Counted from the stretch's first letter, positions 53,909-62,719 are shown. The stretch is 64,000 nucleotides of DNA from Bacteroides sp. (GCA_019414665.1 DXLO01000011.1:10300-74299); one strand, 5' to 3'. A program made the numbers and translations. The notes: a model not told the origin generated them from the letters alone.

Positions 53909-54769
53909 TTATGTATTGGGTGAAGTTTCTTCCTTTTCTTTTTTACGGATGTTTCTGGGAGAGTCGCCAAAGGACTTCTTACAGAAGTTGGAAAAATGTG
54001 AGAGAGATTCAAATCCATGTCCAAAGCAGATTTCGGAGATGGAAGCATCTGTATAGCGCAATTGGTAAAGGATACTTTCTTTGCGCTGTTTCATCATCCA
54101 TTCATAGGCCGGTTCGTTGAAGATGGCTTTGAAAATGCGGCGGAAGGTGGTGACGCTGTAGCCGCCCAGTTGTGCGAACTCCTCTACGGACTTTATTTGT
54201 TTGTGGTGCTTTAATATGAAATATTCAAAACTGCTGGTGTATTGGGATAGGCTGTGTACAACAGGAGATAGCTCATAGTCTGTGTAATAGTGCGCCAACA
54301 GATAATAAAGTTCTTTACGCTTGAATTCGAGCAGCTCTTTACAAATTTTGTCTGCATTCAGATAGGAAGCAACCCCTTCAAGGAAAAGCTTTATTTCGGG
54401 CTTTATTTTCAGTGGCTCGGAGATGAGTGGCGGAGGCACGTTTTTCAATATATAGGTATAGCGGTCATAGCAGAAGGCTTTAGGGTCATCAAATGTGTAC
54501 AGAATACCTTCCGAGTCTGTCATGGCCAGTATTTCCACTTTTGATGCGATAGCTTGCAGCACAAATTCTCCGGAATTGATGATGGTTCCGGCATATTCTT
54601 CACTATTGATTAATATTTGACCTTTGAGTAAGAAAAATAAAATATTGGTTTCACACTTATGTGGGGGTAAGTGGAAACCTTTTTTGTTATGTGTGTAATG
54701 GATGCTGTTCTCCACTGCTTTAGGGCATTGGGTACAATCCATCCTTTCATTACAGGGCAGACCAGACAT
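53909..54769 (-). CDS. AraC family transcriptional regulator
   Basis: A 286-residue regulator. The N-terminal domain is cupin-like (FHLPPHKCETNILFFLLKGQ to VLQAIASKVEILAM), and the C-terminal double HTH contains SVEEFAQLGGYSVTTFRRIF and ISEICFGHGFESLSHFSNFC-KKSFGDSPRNIR. A Cys-rich N-terminus (CNERMDCTQC) may bind metal or respond to redox, an inference only. It is convergent with sdhB and divergent from the small promoter region at 55 kb. Its target could be the neighbouring fimbrial operon, but no evidence shows this. Confidence 0.85.
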   Translation of the reverse strand: MSGLPCNERMDCTQCPKAVENSIHYTHNKKGFHLPPHKCETNILFFLLKGQILINSEEYAGTIINSGEFVLQAIASKVEILAMTDSEGILYTFDDPKAFCYDRYTYILKNVPPPLISEPLKIKPEIKLFLEGVASYLNADKICKELLEFKRKELYYLLAHYYTDYELSPVVHSLSQYTSSFEYFILKHHKQIKSVEEFAQLGGYSVTTFRRIFKAIFNEPAYEWMMKQRKESILYQLRYTDASISEICFGHGFESLSHFSNFCKKSFGDSPRNIRKKEKEETSPNT

Positions 54770-54811
54770 ATATAGATGTTAGAAACGCTTGTGTTCTTTT
54801 GGTTGATTTGA

Positions 54812-54843
54812 CAAATGTAGGTCAAATATGGATAATTTGCAAT
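54812..54843 (-). promoter_or_regulatory. Promoter of the AraC regulator gene
   Basis: On the minus strand ATTG (54840-54843), 20-nt spacer, TACATTTG (54812-54819); one mismatch at -33 and a perfect -7 box, 43 nt upstream of the ATG. Confidence 0.6.
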
Positions 54844-55151
54844 AAGTTTCAGGAAAAAGACCGAAGAATCCTGTTTCCACTTGTTTGTCTTCTGCCGTTA
54901 CGGAAAACGATAGCCTGTGGGCGTGAGCATAGAGGGCTAAATTTGTGTGGCCAAACACAAAGAAGTTACAATTGTTGGGAAAGTAGCAGAAAGAAAGTAT
55001 CTTTGTGTGTATCCATGGGGAGGTATACCGGCTAAAACAGCATAGATTATGGAATGTGTAGTATCATCCTCCAATTTCTCCGGTATCATTGGCGAGCTGC
55101 ATAACTATCGCATATACTTTTTGAGGACGGTTGATTGACAACAGGTAAAAA
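54844..55151. other. Region between the AraC regulator and fimbrillin genes
   Basis: Contains a well-spaced plus-strand promoter (54975-55006) and a 29-codon open frame (ATG 55049, stop 55136-55138, MECVVSSSNFSGIIGELHNY at its start). No other gene is visible. Confidence 0.4.
54975..55006 (+). promoter_or_regulatory. Orphan promoter, plus strand
   Basis: GTTG (54975-54978), 20-nt spacer, TATCTTTG (54999-55006). No recognised gene lies downstream on this strand before the convergent fimbrillin gene. Confidence 0.5.
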
Positions 55152-55211
55152 TGCTCCGCAAATGAAATCGCAAATCATGGTGGGGATGATACGGTGTTTC
55201 ATTGCGGAGCA
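55152..55211. terminator. Hairpin downstream of the fimbrillin gene
   Basis: TGCTCCGCAAATGAAA pairs with TTTCATTGCGGAGCA with one bulged A (15 pairs), 29-nt loop, 56 nt past the fimbrillin stop. No long T-run. Confidence 0.5.
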
Positions 55212-55267
55212 GGAAATTGTTATGTTCTTATCAGGAAATTATAATTGGCCTGACAAATGGATGTGAT

Positions 55268-56251
55268 TTATTTATTGGGCTCAATTGGGCTAGGTTGGGG
55301 ATCTTCATTTGTCCACCCATCCGCTTGGGCTGTAAATGTTAATTCTTCAGCACCGGCAGGTAATGTTAACGTATAAAGTATTTTTTTGCCTATATCCCAT
55401 GTTCCGGTTAATGTGGCTTCTTTTGTTCCTTCAAATACTTTGCCATTATCATTAGTCGTGGAATAAGTAACAGTAATCTTGACTGACGATAGATCATTCT
55501 GAGGGATTAACATTAATGCATTACTGCTTGTCGCAATTTCGCTTGTTGCTGTACCGTCAATTTCAGAGTAGGTAGCATTATATGTATATTCTTCATTGCC
55601 AGTTTGAGCGCTCCATGCACCTTTATCTGCGTTATAAGTATAAGTACCGCTATTTGCAACTCCTGATAATTTTATAGATGTAACATTGTATTTGAATCCT
55701 GTGTCTTTACCTTGGAGCTTGAAATTAATCTGAGTTAAAATATGATTGAATGTTAAATCTACACTTCCAACAGAGGTTGCACTATTGGTTTTTGCTTTAT
55801 CTGTTACACAGGCGGCTAGTAAATCTGTCTGTATCGTCTGAAGAGTATACGTGAAACTCGGGTAAGTACCGGTTGTGGCATAATTTGTAATACCGCCGGC
55901 TTCAGGTGAGTAAGCAAAAAATTGTAAATTTTCGGCTATTGGCCAATAATATGGACCATCTGCTACGGACCAGTTAGAGTTAGTACAAGTTGCTTTTTTC
56001 CCATTAATAAATGTTGTTGTTAAGCTACCTGCTGTTACTTTGTCCATTGTAATTGTTTTAGTATTATAGGCGTAAAGTATGAAACCTTGGGATTCCAAGT
56101 TTTCAGTTGTAGCTTCTGCAGCTCTGGATGACTTCCCAACTACGCTTCGGAAATTAATTTCCGTTTTTTGTGTCGGAGCTTCAATTTCTTCATTCTGTGA
56201 GCAACTTGTGATTGCCAGTGCAGCTAAAGCTGCAAATAAAATCTTCTTCAT
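55268..56251 (-). CDS. Fimbrillin family lipoprotein
   Basis: A 327-residue lipoprotein (MKKILFAALAALAITSCSQN, Cys17) with the fimbrillin/Mfa-like two-domain beta-sandwich pattern: EINFRS..., GFILYAYNTKT, YYWPIAENLQFFAYSPE, VDLTFNHILTQINFKLQGKD and a C-terminal GTWDIGKKILYTLTLPAG. In Bacteroidales these form the stalk or tip of type V pili after lipoprotein export and RgpB-like cleavage. It is downstream of the DUF3575-DUF5119 genes, completing a typical fimbrial operon. Confidence 0.85.
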   Translation of the reverse strand: MKKILFAALAALAITSCSQNEEIEAPTQKTEINFRSVVGKSSRAAEATTENLESQGFILYAYNTKTITMDKVTAGSLTTTFINGKKATCTNSNWSVADGPYYWPIAENLQFFAYSPEAGGITNYATTGTYPSFTYTLQTIQTDLLAACVTDKAKTNSATSVGSVDLTFNHILTQINFKLQGKDTGFKYNVTSIKLSGVANSGTYTYNADKGAWSAQTGNEEYTYNATYSEIDGTATSEIATSSNALMLIPQNDLSSVKITVTYSTTNDNGKVFEGTKEATLTGTWDIGKKILYTLTLPAGAEELTFTAQADGWTNEDPQPSPIEPNK

Positions 56252-56299
56252 ATTCTGTGTGTTTTAAGTTAATAATTCTATGACTCTTTATTTTATATC

Positions 56300-57265
56300 T
56301 TAACCAACCGGTAATTCCACATTCGTTTCATCGTCCCAGTCACTAACGCTCCCATCAAATCCACCGCCACTTTCATCTGGAGGAACCTCTACATCATCCA
56401 CTACAATTTTCTCGTCATCTGGAAGCTCAATCTCTATCTCGGACTCTTGAGGTTTTTCATCACCTTCTCCCGGCTCGTCTTCAGGAGGTTTTACCGCTTC
56501 CGTTATTTCCACTTTCGCTTCTTGTCTGGAACCATCCACCCTTACTATGATCAGATTCAGAAACTGAGTGATATCAGCTCTTGCCTGCGTCAGTTCGGGA
56601 TGTCCGAAACAGGTGAAACTCCCTTTTATAACCCCATTCCCTTTACCGGTTTCACAATAAATGGGAGCGAAGCGGCATAAGCCGGCTCCTTTACCTAAAT
56701 GGTAACATTCAGCCATTCCGGAAACACTGCCAATGATCGATGAGACATTTTTCAGCCCCTCTGTCTTTATTGAAAAGATGTAAGTGGTTACCACAGATTT
56801 TGGTCTTACCTCTAGTGTCGGTAACTCTTCTCCTTTTCCTATCTCTACATCGTCCAGGGTTGCCACATAAAAATTATCCGGCCCCCATACCATGTTTTCT
56901 GTTTCGCTGTTGCCCAATCCCGTGCAGTTTCCTGTACACGCCATTATCGTTTCGTAACTGTCTTCGCCTTTTACTTGCACTACTTCGGTGTCATAATTGT
57001 AAATCACTGCCAAGTAATGCCCCGGGGGCACTTTCATTTCTCCGCCTTTTGCCGGCAAGTAAGTATCAATCTTTCTTCCTTGGGCGTCCTTGGGATAGAA
57101 AATAACCCGGATTCCTTCCGGCAGACGGCCGGTTACTCCTTCCCAATCCAAACGGATATTTATTCCTGTTACGGGATAATCGTCCAGAATCTCGCGTCGG
57201 CTGCATCCCACTAAAGTCAATAGTGAAGATAAAAGTACAAGAGCTACGTACCTTGTCTTTTTCAT
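56300..57265 (-). CDS. DUF5119 family lipoprotein, fimbrial operon
   Basis: A 321-residue lipoprotein (MKKTRYVALVLLSSLLTLVG then Cys21). The body matches DUF5119 (INIRLDWEGVTGRLPEGIRV, LAVIYNYDTEVVQ, VRPKSVVTTYIFSIKTEGL), a family regularly encoded between DUF3575 and fimbrillin genes and presumed to anchor or assemble fimbriae. The last 65 residues are strongly acidic and Pro-rich (EDEPGEGDEKPQESEIEIEL). ATG 57265 overlaps the DUF3575 stop codon (ATGA), giving translational coupling. Confidence 0.82.
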   Translation of the reverse strand: MKKTRYVALVLLSSLLTLVGCSRREILDDYPVTGINIRLDWEGVTGRLPEGIRVIFYPKDAQGRKIDTYLPAKGGEMKVPPGHYLAVIYNYDTEVVQVKGEDSYETIMACTGNCTGLGNSETENMVWGPDNFYVATLDDVEIGKGEELPTLEVRPKSVVTTYIFSIKTEGLKNVSSIIGSVSGMAECYHLGKGAGLCRFAPIYCETGKGNGVIKGSFTCFGHPELTQARADITQFLNLIIVRVDGSRQEAKVEITEAVKPPEDEPGEGDEKPQESEIEIELPDDEKIVVDDVEVPPDESGGGFDGSVSDWDDETNVELPVG

Positions 57266-58629
57266 TTTCTTCCTCTCTTCTTTGTTATCACCCATACCAA
57301 CGAAATTTTTGCTTTCGTAGGGCCTATAAAGGTGTAATTCCCGCTACTCATCCAAACTAGTGACCCTTCATAGGGAGTGTACTTTTGATATTCCGTGGTC
57401 AGGTAGCCTATGCCCAGGCTGAATTCCAATGCCAGATGCCGTGACACTGAAGTGGAATATCCATAAGTGAATCCTGCCGCACCGTAATATTTACCTTGGT
57501 AGCCGTCTCCTTTAAACTGAAAGTCGTAGATACCTCCTTCGGCATACAATCCAAAGAAATGTCCGTTCAACCGGTGATGCAGTTCACGGTTGCCCAGCCA
57601 GTAGCGGCTTTCTATTCCTCCCGAAATCAGCTGGTAGCAGATTTCTTTGCTACTGTTGGACCACCAGGGGCTTTTATATTCCAGGTTCACTGACCACCGC
57701 TTTCCTACAGGAATTTCTATTTCTATATTAGGCGCCAGTGCCAGGTCGTACAATAAATTATTTTTCAGTGCAAGCACTGTGTTGCCGGCTGTCTTGTCTC
57801 TTCTTGCTGCCTTTTCTTTGGGCTTTTTTCCCCGTTTTGCTTTTGTCTCTTTTTCCTTTTCTGCCTTTGTTACTGTTTTTTCTGTTTCTGTTATTACTTG
57901 TCTCCTTTCCTTTTGTGGGAGTGCTTGCACCGCCATTGGCGCAATGGTCGTTTCCCTGTCAATCGGAATGAATTCAGTTTCTTCTATCATGGCCGCCTGT
58001 TCCGTGGAGGAGTTTTTTCCTTCCTTTTCTTCCGGATAAGACAGGCAGACTCTTATTTTTGTCCGTCTGAGCTCCGGTAGCAGCCGGTTGGAAATATATT
58101 GATAAGGTATGCCGGCATCCAGATGTTGCAAGAAATCTTGCATTTTTACAGGATTGTCATGGTGATAATCTATCAATGCCAATACATCCTCCCGGTCGGG
58201 GACCAGCCTGTCGTCCGTTATCAGTTTCCGTAAGGCATCCCCGTATTCTTCTCCTGTACGGATACAGATTTGGGCGGCATTGACTTGCGGATATTTCCGA
58301 CATAAGAACGCTTTTACTTCCTCGCTTCTTTTTAGGCCCGGCGCTATGTCCGGTTCTTTTTTTCCGTTATATGAATCCGGTGAAACCAGAATAATGGAAT
58401 AAAGATGTCTGCTGCGGGCAGGATGGGCAAGCAGGGAATCCAATGTTGCCAGCGTTTTACCGTTTCCTTGGTAATCCTTGTCCGCCTGTCGGGCCTTCAG
58501 GTCAAAATAGAGCATCATGTCCAATATGGTATCTCTTGGATTTTCGTACTCTGTCGTCCGGGCATAAGTGCTATTGGTCAGTAGGCACAAAAACACAAAT
58601 ATGCTGAATATAGTAGTGCGTTTTTCCAT
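57262..58629 (-). CDS. DUF3575 family protein with charged linker, fimbrial operon
   Basis: A 455-residue protein with a signal peptide (ends TYAR). The N-terminal half (about 25-195) resembles an OmpA/Mfa-associated domain with repeated helix-strand units; a Lys/Glu-rich linker follows (about 240-275: EKEKETKAKRGKKPKEKAAR). The C-terminal 190 residues are the DUF3575 barrel (LALKNNLLYDLALAPNIEIE and GYLTTEYQKYTPYEGSLVW), likely outer-membrane. It is first in the DUF3575-DUF5119-fimbrillin operon, with a -7 box just upstream. Confidence 0.82.
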   Translation of the reverse strand: MEKRTTIFSIFVFLCLLTNSTYARTTEYENPRDTILDMMLYFDLKARQADKDYQGNGKTLATLDSLLAHPARSRHLYSIILVSPDSYNGKKEPDIAPGLKRSEEVKAFLCRKYPQVNAAQICIRTGEEYGDALRKLITDDRLVPDREDVLALIDYHHDNPVKMQDFLQHLDAGIPYQYISNRLLPELRRTKIRVCLSYPEEKEGKNSSTEQAAMIEETEFIPIDRETTIAPMAVQALPQKERRQVITETEKTVTKAEKEKETKAKRGKKPKEKAARRDKTAGNTVLALKNNLLYDLALAPNIEIEIPVGKRWSVNLEYKSPWWSNSSKEICYQLISGGIESRYWLGNRELHHRLNGHFFGLYAEGGIYDFQFKGDGYQGKYYGAAGFTYGYSTSVSRHLALEFSLGIGYLTTEYQKYTPYEGSLVWMSSGNYTFIGPTKAKISLVWVITKKRGRK

Positions 58630-58650
58630 GGATTACCATTATGTGTGGAG

Positions 58651-58658
58651 CAAATATA
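58651..58658 (-). promoter_or_regulatory. -7 box of the fimbrial operon
   Basis: TATATTTG on the minus strand, perfect TAnnTTTG, 21 nt upstream of the DUF3575 ATG. Confidence 0.5.
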
Positions 58659-58990
58659 GGTGATAAAATCTGAAAAAAAACGTATTAAATGTTCTATTTT
58701 CGGACGTGAAAGGGTTAGTGAAGCGATTGGACAGAATTTGCAAGTTTGGGCAGCCGGATAATGAGAAGGGCAGGGGAGCTTACTTTTATTTGGAGTGAAT
58801 AATCAGAGGAATACTTTCTTTTTGCTTTTTACTTTCCAATGGACAGAAATGAACGGTCTTATCATATGGATAGGGCAATGTTTCATATTCCTTTTTTAAT
58901 CCGTGTTTTTCAATCTAATTGTAATGTTGTGTGCGAAAACGGTTGTATTTGTGAAATAATACTAAATGAAAAGCGAAATTGAACTAAATA
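58659..58990. other. Gene-free AT-rich region
   Basis: Between the fimbrial operon promoter and the candidate small RNA. No gene or convincing structure seen. Confidence 0.5.
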
Positions 58991-59022
58991 TTTGGAGAAA
59001 ATGAGTGTAAGTTGTACATTTG
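58991..59022 (+). promoter_or_regulatory. Consensus promoter of a candidate small RNA
   Basis: TTTG (58991-58994), exactly 20-nt spacer, TACATTTG (59015-59022): the only promoter in the window that matches both Bacteroides boxes perfectly. Confidence 0.7.
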
Positions 59023-59028
59023 TCATGT

Positions 59029-59097
59029 GATTTTTTTCATAGTATTAGATTTAAGGTTAACAAAGGTTGGAGCAAAGCGTTGCTCCTTTTCCTTTTT
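59029..59097 (+). ncRNA. Candidate small RNA
   Basis: About 70 nt between a full-consensus promoter (58991-59022) and a strong intrinsic terminator (59062-59097), with no open frame of note. The downstream fucosidase gene has its own -7 box at 59189, so this looks like a separate short transcript. It could instead be an attenuated leader of the fucosidase gene. Ends are estimates from the promoter and the T-run. Confidence 0.5.
59062..59097 (+). terminator. Strong intrinsic terminator of the candidate small RNA
   Basis: GGAGCAA (59069-59075) and TTGCTCC (59080-59086) around an AGCG loop, extended by AAAGG / CCTTT outside short internal loops, followed by T-rich sequence. Confidence 0.75.
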
Positions 59098-59188
59098 TAA
59101 GCCCTTCGCTTTTGTTCTTTTCCTGCCTGTCAAGTTTCCTGTCTTTTAAAATATTCAGCTTCTTGTTTTCATCCATCGGATTTTATGT

Positions 59189-59196
59189 TATCTTTG
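59189..59196 (+). promoter_or_regulatory. -7 box of the fucosidase gene
   Basis: TATCTTTG, perfect TAnnTTTG, 27 nt before ATG 59224. Confidence 0.5.
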
Positions 59197-59223
59197 TGTC
59201 AATGTAATTAATTGACAATCTAA

Positions 59224-61107
59224 ATGAAAAGACACGCAAACCTTTTATGCTTGGGAGCTGCTGTTGCATTACTGAATGCCTGCGCTCCGGCTGTGAATGC
59301 TCCTGAACCTGTTTTCCCCATTCCTGAAAAGAAACAGGTGGATTGGCAGAAAATGGAGACATACGCTTTCGTACATTTCGGACTGAACACGTTCAATGAT
59401 CGTGAATGGGGATATGGAGATTCCGATCCTGCTACATTCAATCCTGTCAAACTGGACTGCGAACAATGGGTGAAAACCTTTGTGGCGGCAGGGATGAAAG
59501 GAGTTATCCTTACGGCAAAACATCATGACGGATTTTGCCTGTGGCCTACGGGGCTGACCGAATACTGTATCCGTAACACGCCTTATAAAGACGGAAAAGG
59601 GGATATAGTGCGTGATCTTTCGGAAGCTTGCAAGAAGTATGGTATAAAATTCGCTGTCTATCTCTCACCGTGGGACAGGCATCAGGCCAATTATGGAACT
59701 CCGGAATATGTGGATTATTTCTATCGACAGTTGTACGAGTTGCTGACCAATTATGGCCCGGTGTTTGAAATCTGGTTTGACGGGGCCAATGGCGGTGATG
59801 GCTGGTATGGCGGAGCAAAAGATTCCCGTACCATAGACCGGAAGACTTACTATGACTATGCGCGTGCCTATGAAATGATTGACAAGTTTCAGCCGCAGGC
59901 TGTTGTATTCTCGGATGGCGGTCCCGGATGCCGCTGGGTAGGTAACGAGAATGGATTTGCCGGGGCGACAAACTGGTCTTTCTTGCGTGCCGGAGAGGTT
60001 TATCCGGGATATCCTAAGTATAGGGAACTGCAATACGGACATGCGGACGGCAATCAGTGGACGGCTGCCGAGTGTGATGTGTCTATCCGTCCGGGCTGGT
60101 TTTATCATCCGGAGGAGGACGACCGGGTGAAGACGGTGGAGCAATTGACAGACCTTTATTACCGCAGTGTGGGGCATAATGCGACTTTATTGCTTAATTT
60201 CCCCGTAAACCGGGATGGATTGATTCACCCTACAGATTCGGCGAATGCTGTTGATTTTTATAAGAATGTACAGAAACAGTTGGCAAACAATCTGTTGAAA
60301 GGTGTTCTTCCGGTAGTTTCCAATGAACGGGGTGGAAAATATACGGCAAAGGCGGTGACGGATGGAGAGTATGATACATATTGGGCTACGGAGGATAGCG
60401 TCACATCGGCTGTTATCGAGTTTGAATGGCCGGCCCCGCAGAAGGTAAACCGTATGCTGTTGCAGGAATACATTCCGTTGGGACAGCGTGTACAGTCCTT
60501 TGTGGTGGAATATAATAAGGAAGGGGAGTGGCTGCCTGTGAAACTGAATGAAGAGACTACTACAATCGGTTATAAACGTTTGCTTCGTTTTGAGACTGTC
60601 ACTACGGACAAACTTCGCGTGAACTTTGAGAAATCACGCGCCTGCCTGTGTATCAATAATATAGAGGCTTATTATGCAGGAGAAACCCTTGATGTGTTTA
60701 CAGCAAAAGCGGAGGAACTGAAAACATATCCGTTTACATTGCCGAAGGTAGATGAAGCGGAAGCCGGAAAATGTGCGGATAAAGATGCCGCCACTACTTG
60801 CTTTGTGGATGGCAATACGCTTCTGGTGGATTTAGGTACGGAACAGACTGTTTCTTCTTTCCATTATTTACCCGACCAGAGCGAGTATAACAAAGGACTG
60901 ATAGCTGCCTATGAGATTTCAGTCGGCACGGAAGCCGGTGCGGTGAACCAGGTGGTGAGCAGCGGGGAATTCTCGAACATCAAGAACAATCCGATTCTCC
61001 AATCGGTCTACTTCAGTCCGGTAACAGCCAGATATGTGCTGTTGAAAGCAGTGCGGATGGTGGAAAATGACGGACCGATGGGCTTTGCCGAACTAGGAGT
61101 GCAATAA
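59224..61107 (+). CDS. Alpha-L-fucosidase, GH29, lipoprotein
   Basis: Removes alpha-linked fucose, probably from host mucin-type glycans at the cell surface or periplasm. The 627-residue protein is a lipoprotein (Cys in LLNACAPAVN). GH29 landmarks: TYAFVHFGLNTFNDREWGYG, ILTAKHHDGFCLWPT, and the nucleophile Asp in FEIWFDGANGGDGWYG; NATLLLNFPVNRDG closes the barrel. From about residue 350 come two beta-sandwich regions resembling F5/8-type (discoidin) carbohydrate-binding modules (AVTDGEYDTYWATEDSVTSA). The order suggests the GH29-B (alpha-1,3/4) branch, but linkage is inferred. Confidence 0.92.
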   Translation: MKRHANLLCLGAAVALLNACAPAVNAPEPVFPIPEKKQVDWQKMETYAFVHFGLNTFNDREWGYGDSDPATFNPVKLDCEQWVKTFVAAGMKGVILTAKHHDGFCLWPTGLTEYCIRNTPYKDGKGDIVRDLSEACKKYGIKFAVYLSPWDRHQANYGTPEYVDYFYRQLYELLTNYGPVFEIWFDGANGGDGWYGGAKDSRTIDRKTYYDYARAYEMIDKFQPQAVVFSDGGPGCRWVGNENGFAGATNWSFLRAGEVYPGYPKYRELQYGHADGNQWTAAECDVSIRPGWFYHPEEDDRVKTVEQLTDLYYRSVGHNATLLLNFPVNRDGLIHPTDSANAVDFYKNVQKQLANNLLKGVLPVVSNERGGKYTAKAVTDGEYDTYWATEDSVTSAVIEFEWPAPQKVNRMLLQEYIPLGQRVQSFVVEYNKEGEWLPVKLNEETTTIGYKRLLRFETVTTDKLRVNFEKSRACLCINNIEAYYAGETLDVFTAKAEELKTYPFTLPKVDEAEAGKCADKDAATTCFVDGNTLLVDLGTEQTVSSFHYLPDQSEYNKGLIAAYEISVGTEAGAVNQVVSSGEFSNIKNNPILQSVYFSPVTARYVLLKAVRMVENDGPMGFAELGVQ

Positions 61108-61189
61108 CCATGCATCAATATACTCATGTACCCGTTCACGGTACAGCTACCGTATGTCAATGGGTATATGAGTATCTTGATACATGGTT
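61106..61189. terminator. 28-bp inverted repeat spanning both stop codons, with inner hairpin
   Basis: Arms 61106-61133 and 61162-61189 match at 25 of 28 positions. The left arm begins in the fucosidase TAA and the right arm ends in the dprA stop codon. The loop contains a second hairpin ACGGTA-CAGC-TACCGT. Bidirectional terminator candidate. Confidence 0.7.
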
Positions 61190-62303
61190 ACATTATTAAC
61201 CGGTACACTCCTCCTGCCAGTGCTCGTATCACCCCTTTCATTTCTAATTCAAACAATAATGCACTCATTCGGTTTACAGGTATGTTGGTGTCTATCACCA
61301 ATGTGTTGATTTGTAATCCTTCCGACATTTTGCCGAGTCGTTTTACTATTCGTTCCTCTTCCTCGCTTAAATCAGGGAACAATTCCCGTTGTACTGTTTT
61401 CTCGGTTTTGGGGCTGCTTTCCCATCCCATGGCCTTCACTAAATCTTCGGCCGATGTGATAAGCACTGCCTGGTTTTTTCTTATCAGATTGTTGCAGCCT
61501 ATGGAATATTCGTCGTTGCATCGTCCCGGAAAGGCAAAACAGTCCCGGTGATAACTTTCCGCCAGTTCGGCGGTGATGAGGGCTCCCCCTTTGGCGGCGG
61601 ATTCGATAACGACGGTGGCGTCACTCATACCTGCCACAATGCGGTTTCGTTTCACGAAATTCTGCCTGTCGGGATTGGTTCCGCTTGTAAATTCGGTCAG
61701 CAAACCTCCCTGTTCCAACATGCTGACGGCTGTCTTCCGATGTTCGGCAGGATAAATACGGTCCAGTCCGTGTGCCAGCACGCCTATGGTCTTGAAATGA
61801 TTCTGCAGGGCGGCGCGATGCGCATGGATATCAATGCCATAAGCCAGCCCGCTCACTATCAAGGCGTTTGGGCACAATACCGACAAGTCGGCAAGGAAAC
61901 GGGTGCAGATATCCTGTCCGTAGGGGGTGGCATGACGGGTTCCTACCATATTGATGACATGCAGTGCATTCAGATCGGCATTTCCCCGGTAAAATAAAGC
62001 TAGCGGAGCATCATCACATTCACGCAAACGGCCGGGATAACCTTCATCATTTAAGGTGAGGCAGCGGATATGATTTTTCTCACAGAAAGTAAGTTCCTGC
62101 TCTGCACGCCGGAAAGCTTCGGAGTTATTCAACGCAGTAATGATCTTTTCGCTTACTCCGGGGACCAGTTGTGACAGCTCTTTGCGGTGTTCGAAAACAC
62201 GGGTGGCGCTTCCCAGACTGCTCACCAGTCTGAATGCGCCTGTCGGTCCCAATCCCGGTATCCGGGTCAGGGCCAGGCTGCAAATTTGTTCGTCTTGTGT
62301 CAT
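61188..62303 (-). CDS. dprA: DNA-processing protein DprA
   Basis: Protects incoming single-stranded DNA and loads RecA during natural transformation; also present in many species not known to be competent. The 371-residue protein has the N-terminal SAM/HhH-like region (LTRIPGLGPTGAFRLV), the Rossmann DprA core with VNMVGTRHATPYGQ, SGLAYGIDIHAHRAAL and GRCNDEYSIGCNNLIRKNQA, and a C-terminal winged-helix-like part (VNRMSALLFELEMKGVIRAL). It overlaps the thioesterase gene by 4 nt, so the two form an operon. Confidence 0.95.
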   Translation of the reverse strand: MTQDEQICSLALTRIPGLGPTGAFRLVSSLGSATRVFEHRKELSQLVPGVSEKIITALNNSEAFRRAEQELTFCEKNHIRCLTLNDEGYPGRLRECDDAPLALFYRGNADLNALHVINMVGTRHATPYGQDICTRFLADLSVLCPNALIVSGLAYGIDIHAHRAALQNHFKTIGVLAHGLDRIYPAEHRKTAVSMLEQGGLLTEFTSGTNPDRQNFVKRNRIVAGMSDATVVIESAAKGGALITAELAESYHRDCFAFPGRCNDEYSIGCNNLIRKNQAVLITSAEDLVKAMGWESSPKTEKTVQRELFPDLSEEEERIVKRLGKMSEGLQINTLVIDTNIPVNRMSALLFELEMKGVIRALAGGVYRLIM

Positions 62304-62707
62304 TCGCTCAGATAGGGGGCGAAAGTCTCGTCAAATAGAGCGCTGTCCCCTAATCTGCCGTTTACCACGCATACTGATTCTACAGTGGCCTTGACAGTCA
62401 CTTTCATGTCGGGCAGACGGAAAATGTCCTGATAGAACACATATTTAATACCTTCTTTTTTCAGATAGAGCTTGGACACGAATTCGTCACCGCTGCGCAG
62501 CGGAGTTTTGAACGCCATGGTGAGCCTCGCCACTACCGGGTCCACTCCTTCTTCGTGCAAGCGTGCGAAACTGATGCCCACCGATGTGAGAAACTCATGG
62601 CGCGTATGTTCCAGATAATGTTGATAGTTGGCATTGTTCACAATACCCTGCAGGTCGCATTCATAATCGCGTACCTTCATCTTCAGTTCATAAATATACT
62701 TTTCCAT
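62300..62707 (-). CDS. Acyl-CoA thioesterase, hot-dog fold (4HBT family)
   Basis: A 135-residue single-domain hot-dog protein expected to hydrolyse short or aromatic acyl-CoA thioesters. The N-terminal VRDYECDLQGIVNNANYQHY has the 4HBT pattern with the catalytic Asp position (D-x-x-G-x-[VM]-x-[NH]), here DLQGIVNN. The substrate is unknown. Its stop overlaps the dprA start (ATGA). First gene of the pair, with a -7 box just upstream. Confidence 0.9.
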   Translation of the reverse strand: MEKYIYELKMKVRDYECDLQGIVNNANYQHYLEHTRHEFLTSVGISFARLHEEGVDPVVARLTMAFKTPLRSGDEFVSKLYLKKEGIKYVFYQDIFRLPDMKVTVKATVESVCVVNGRLGDSALFDETFAPYLSE

Positions 62708-62711
62708 AAGG

Positions 62712-62719
62712 CAAAGGTA
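62712..62719 (-). promoter_or_regulatory. -7 box of the thioesterase-dprA operon
   Basis: TACCTTTG on the minus strand, perfect TAnnTTTG, only 4 nt from the ATG, so the transcript would be nearly leaderless. Confidence 0.4.

Noticed and set aside
54799..55035. Frame of 78 codons upstream of the AraC regulator
   Set aside because: Runs through the divergent regulator promoter and the orphan promoter; no protein-like composition.
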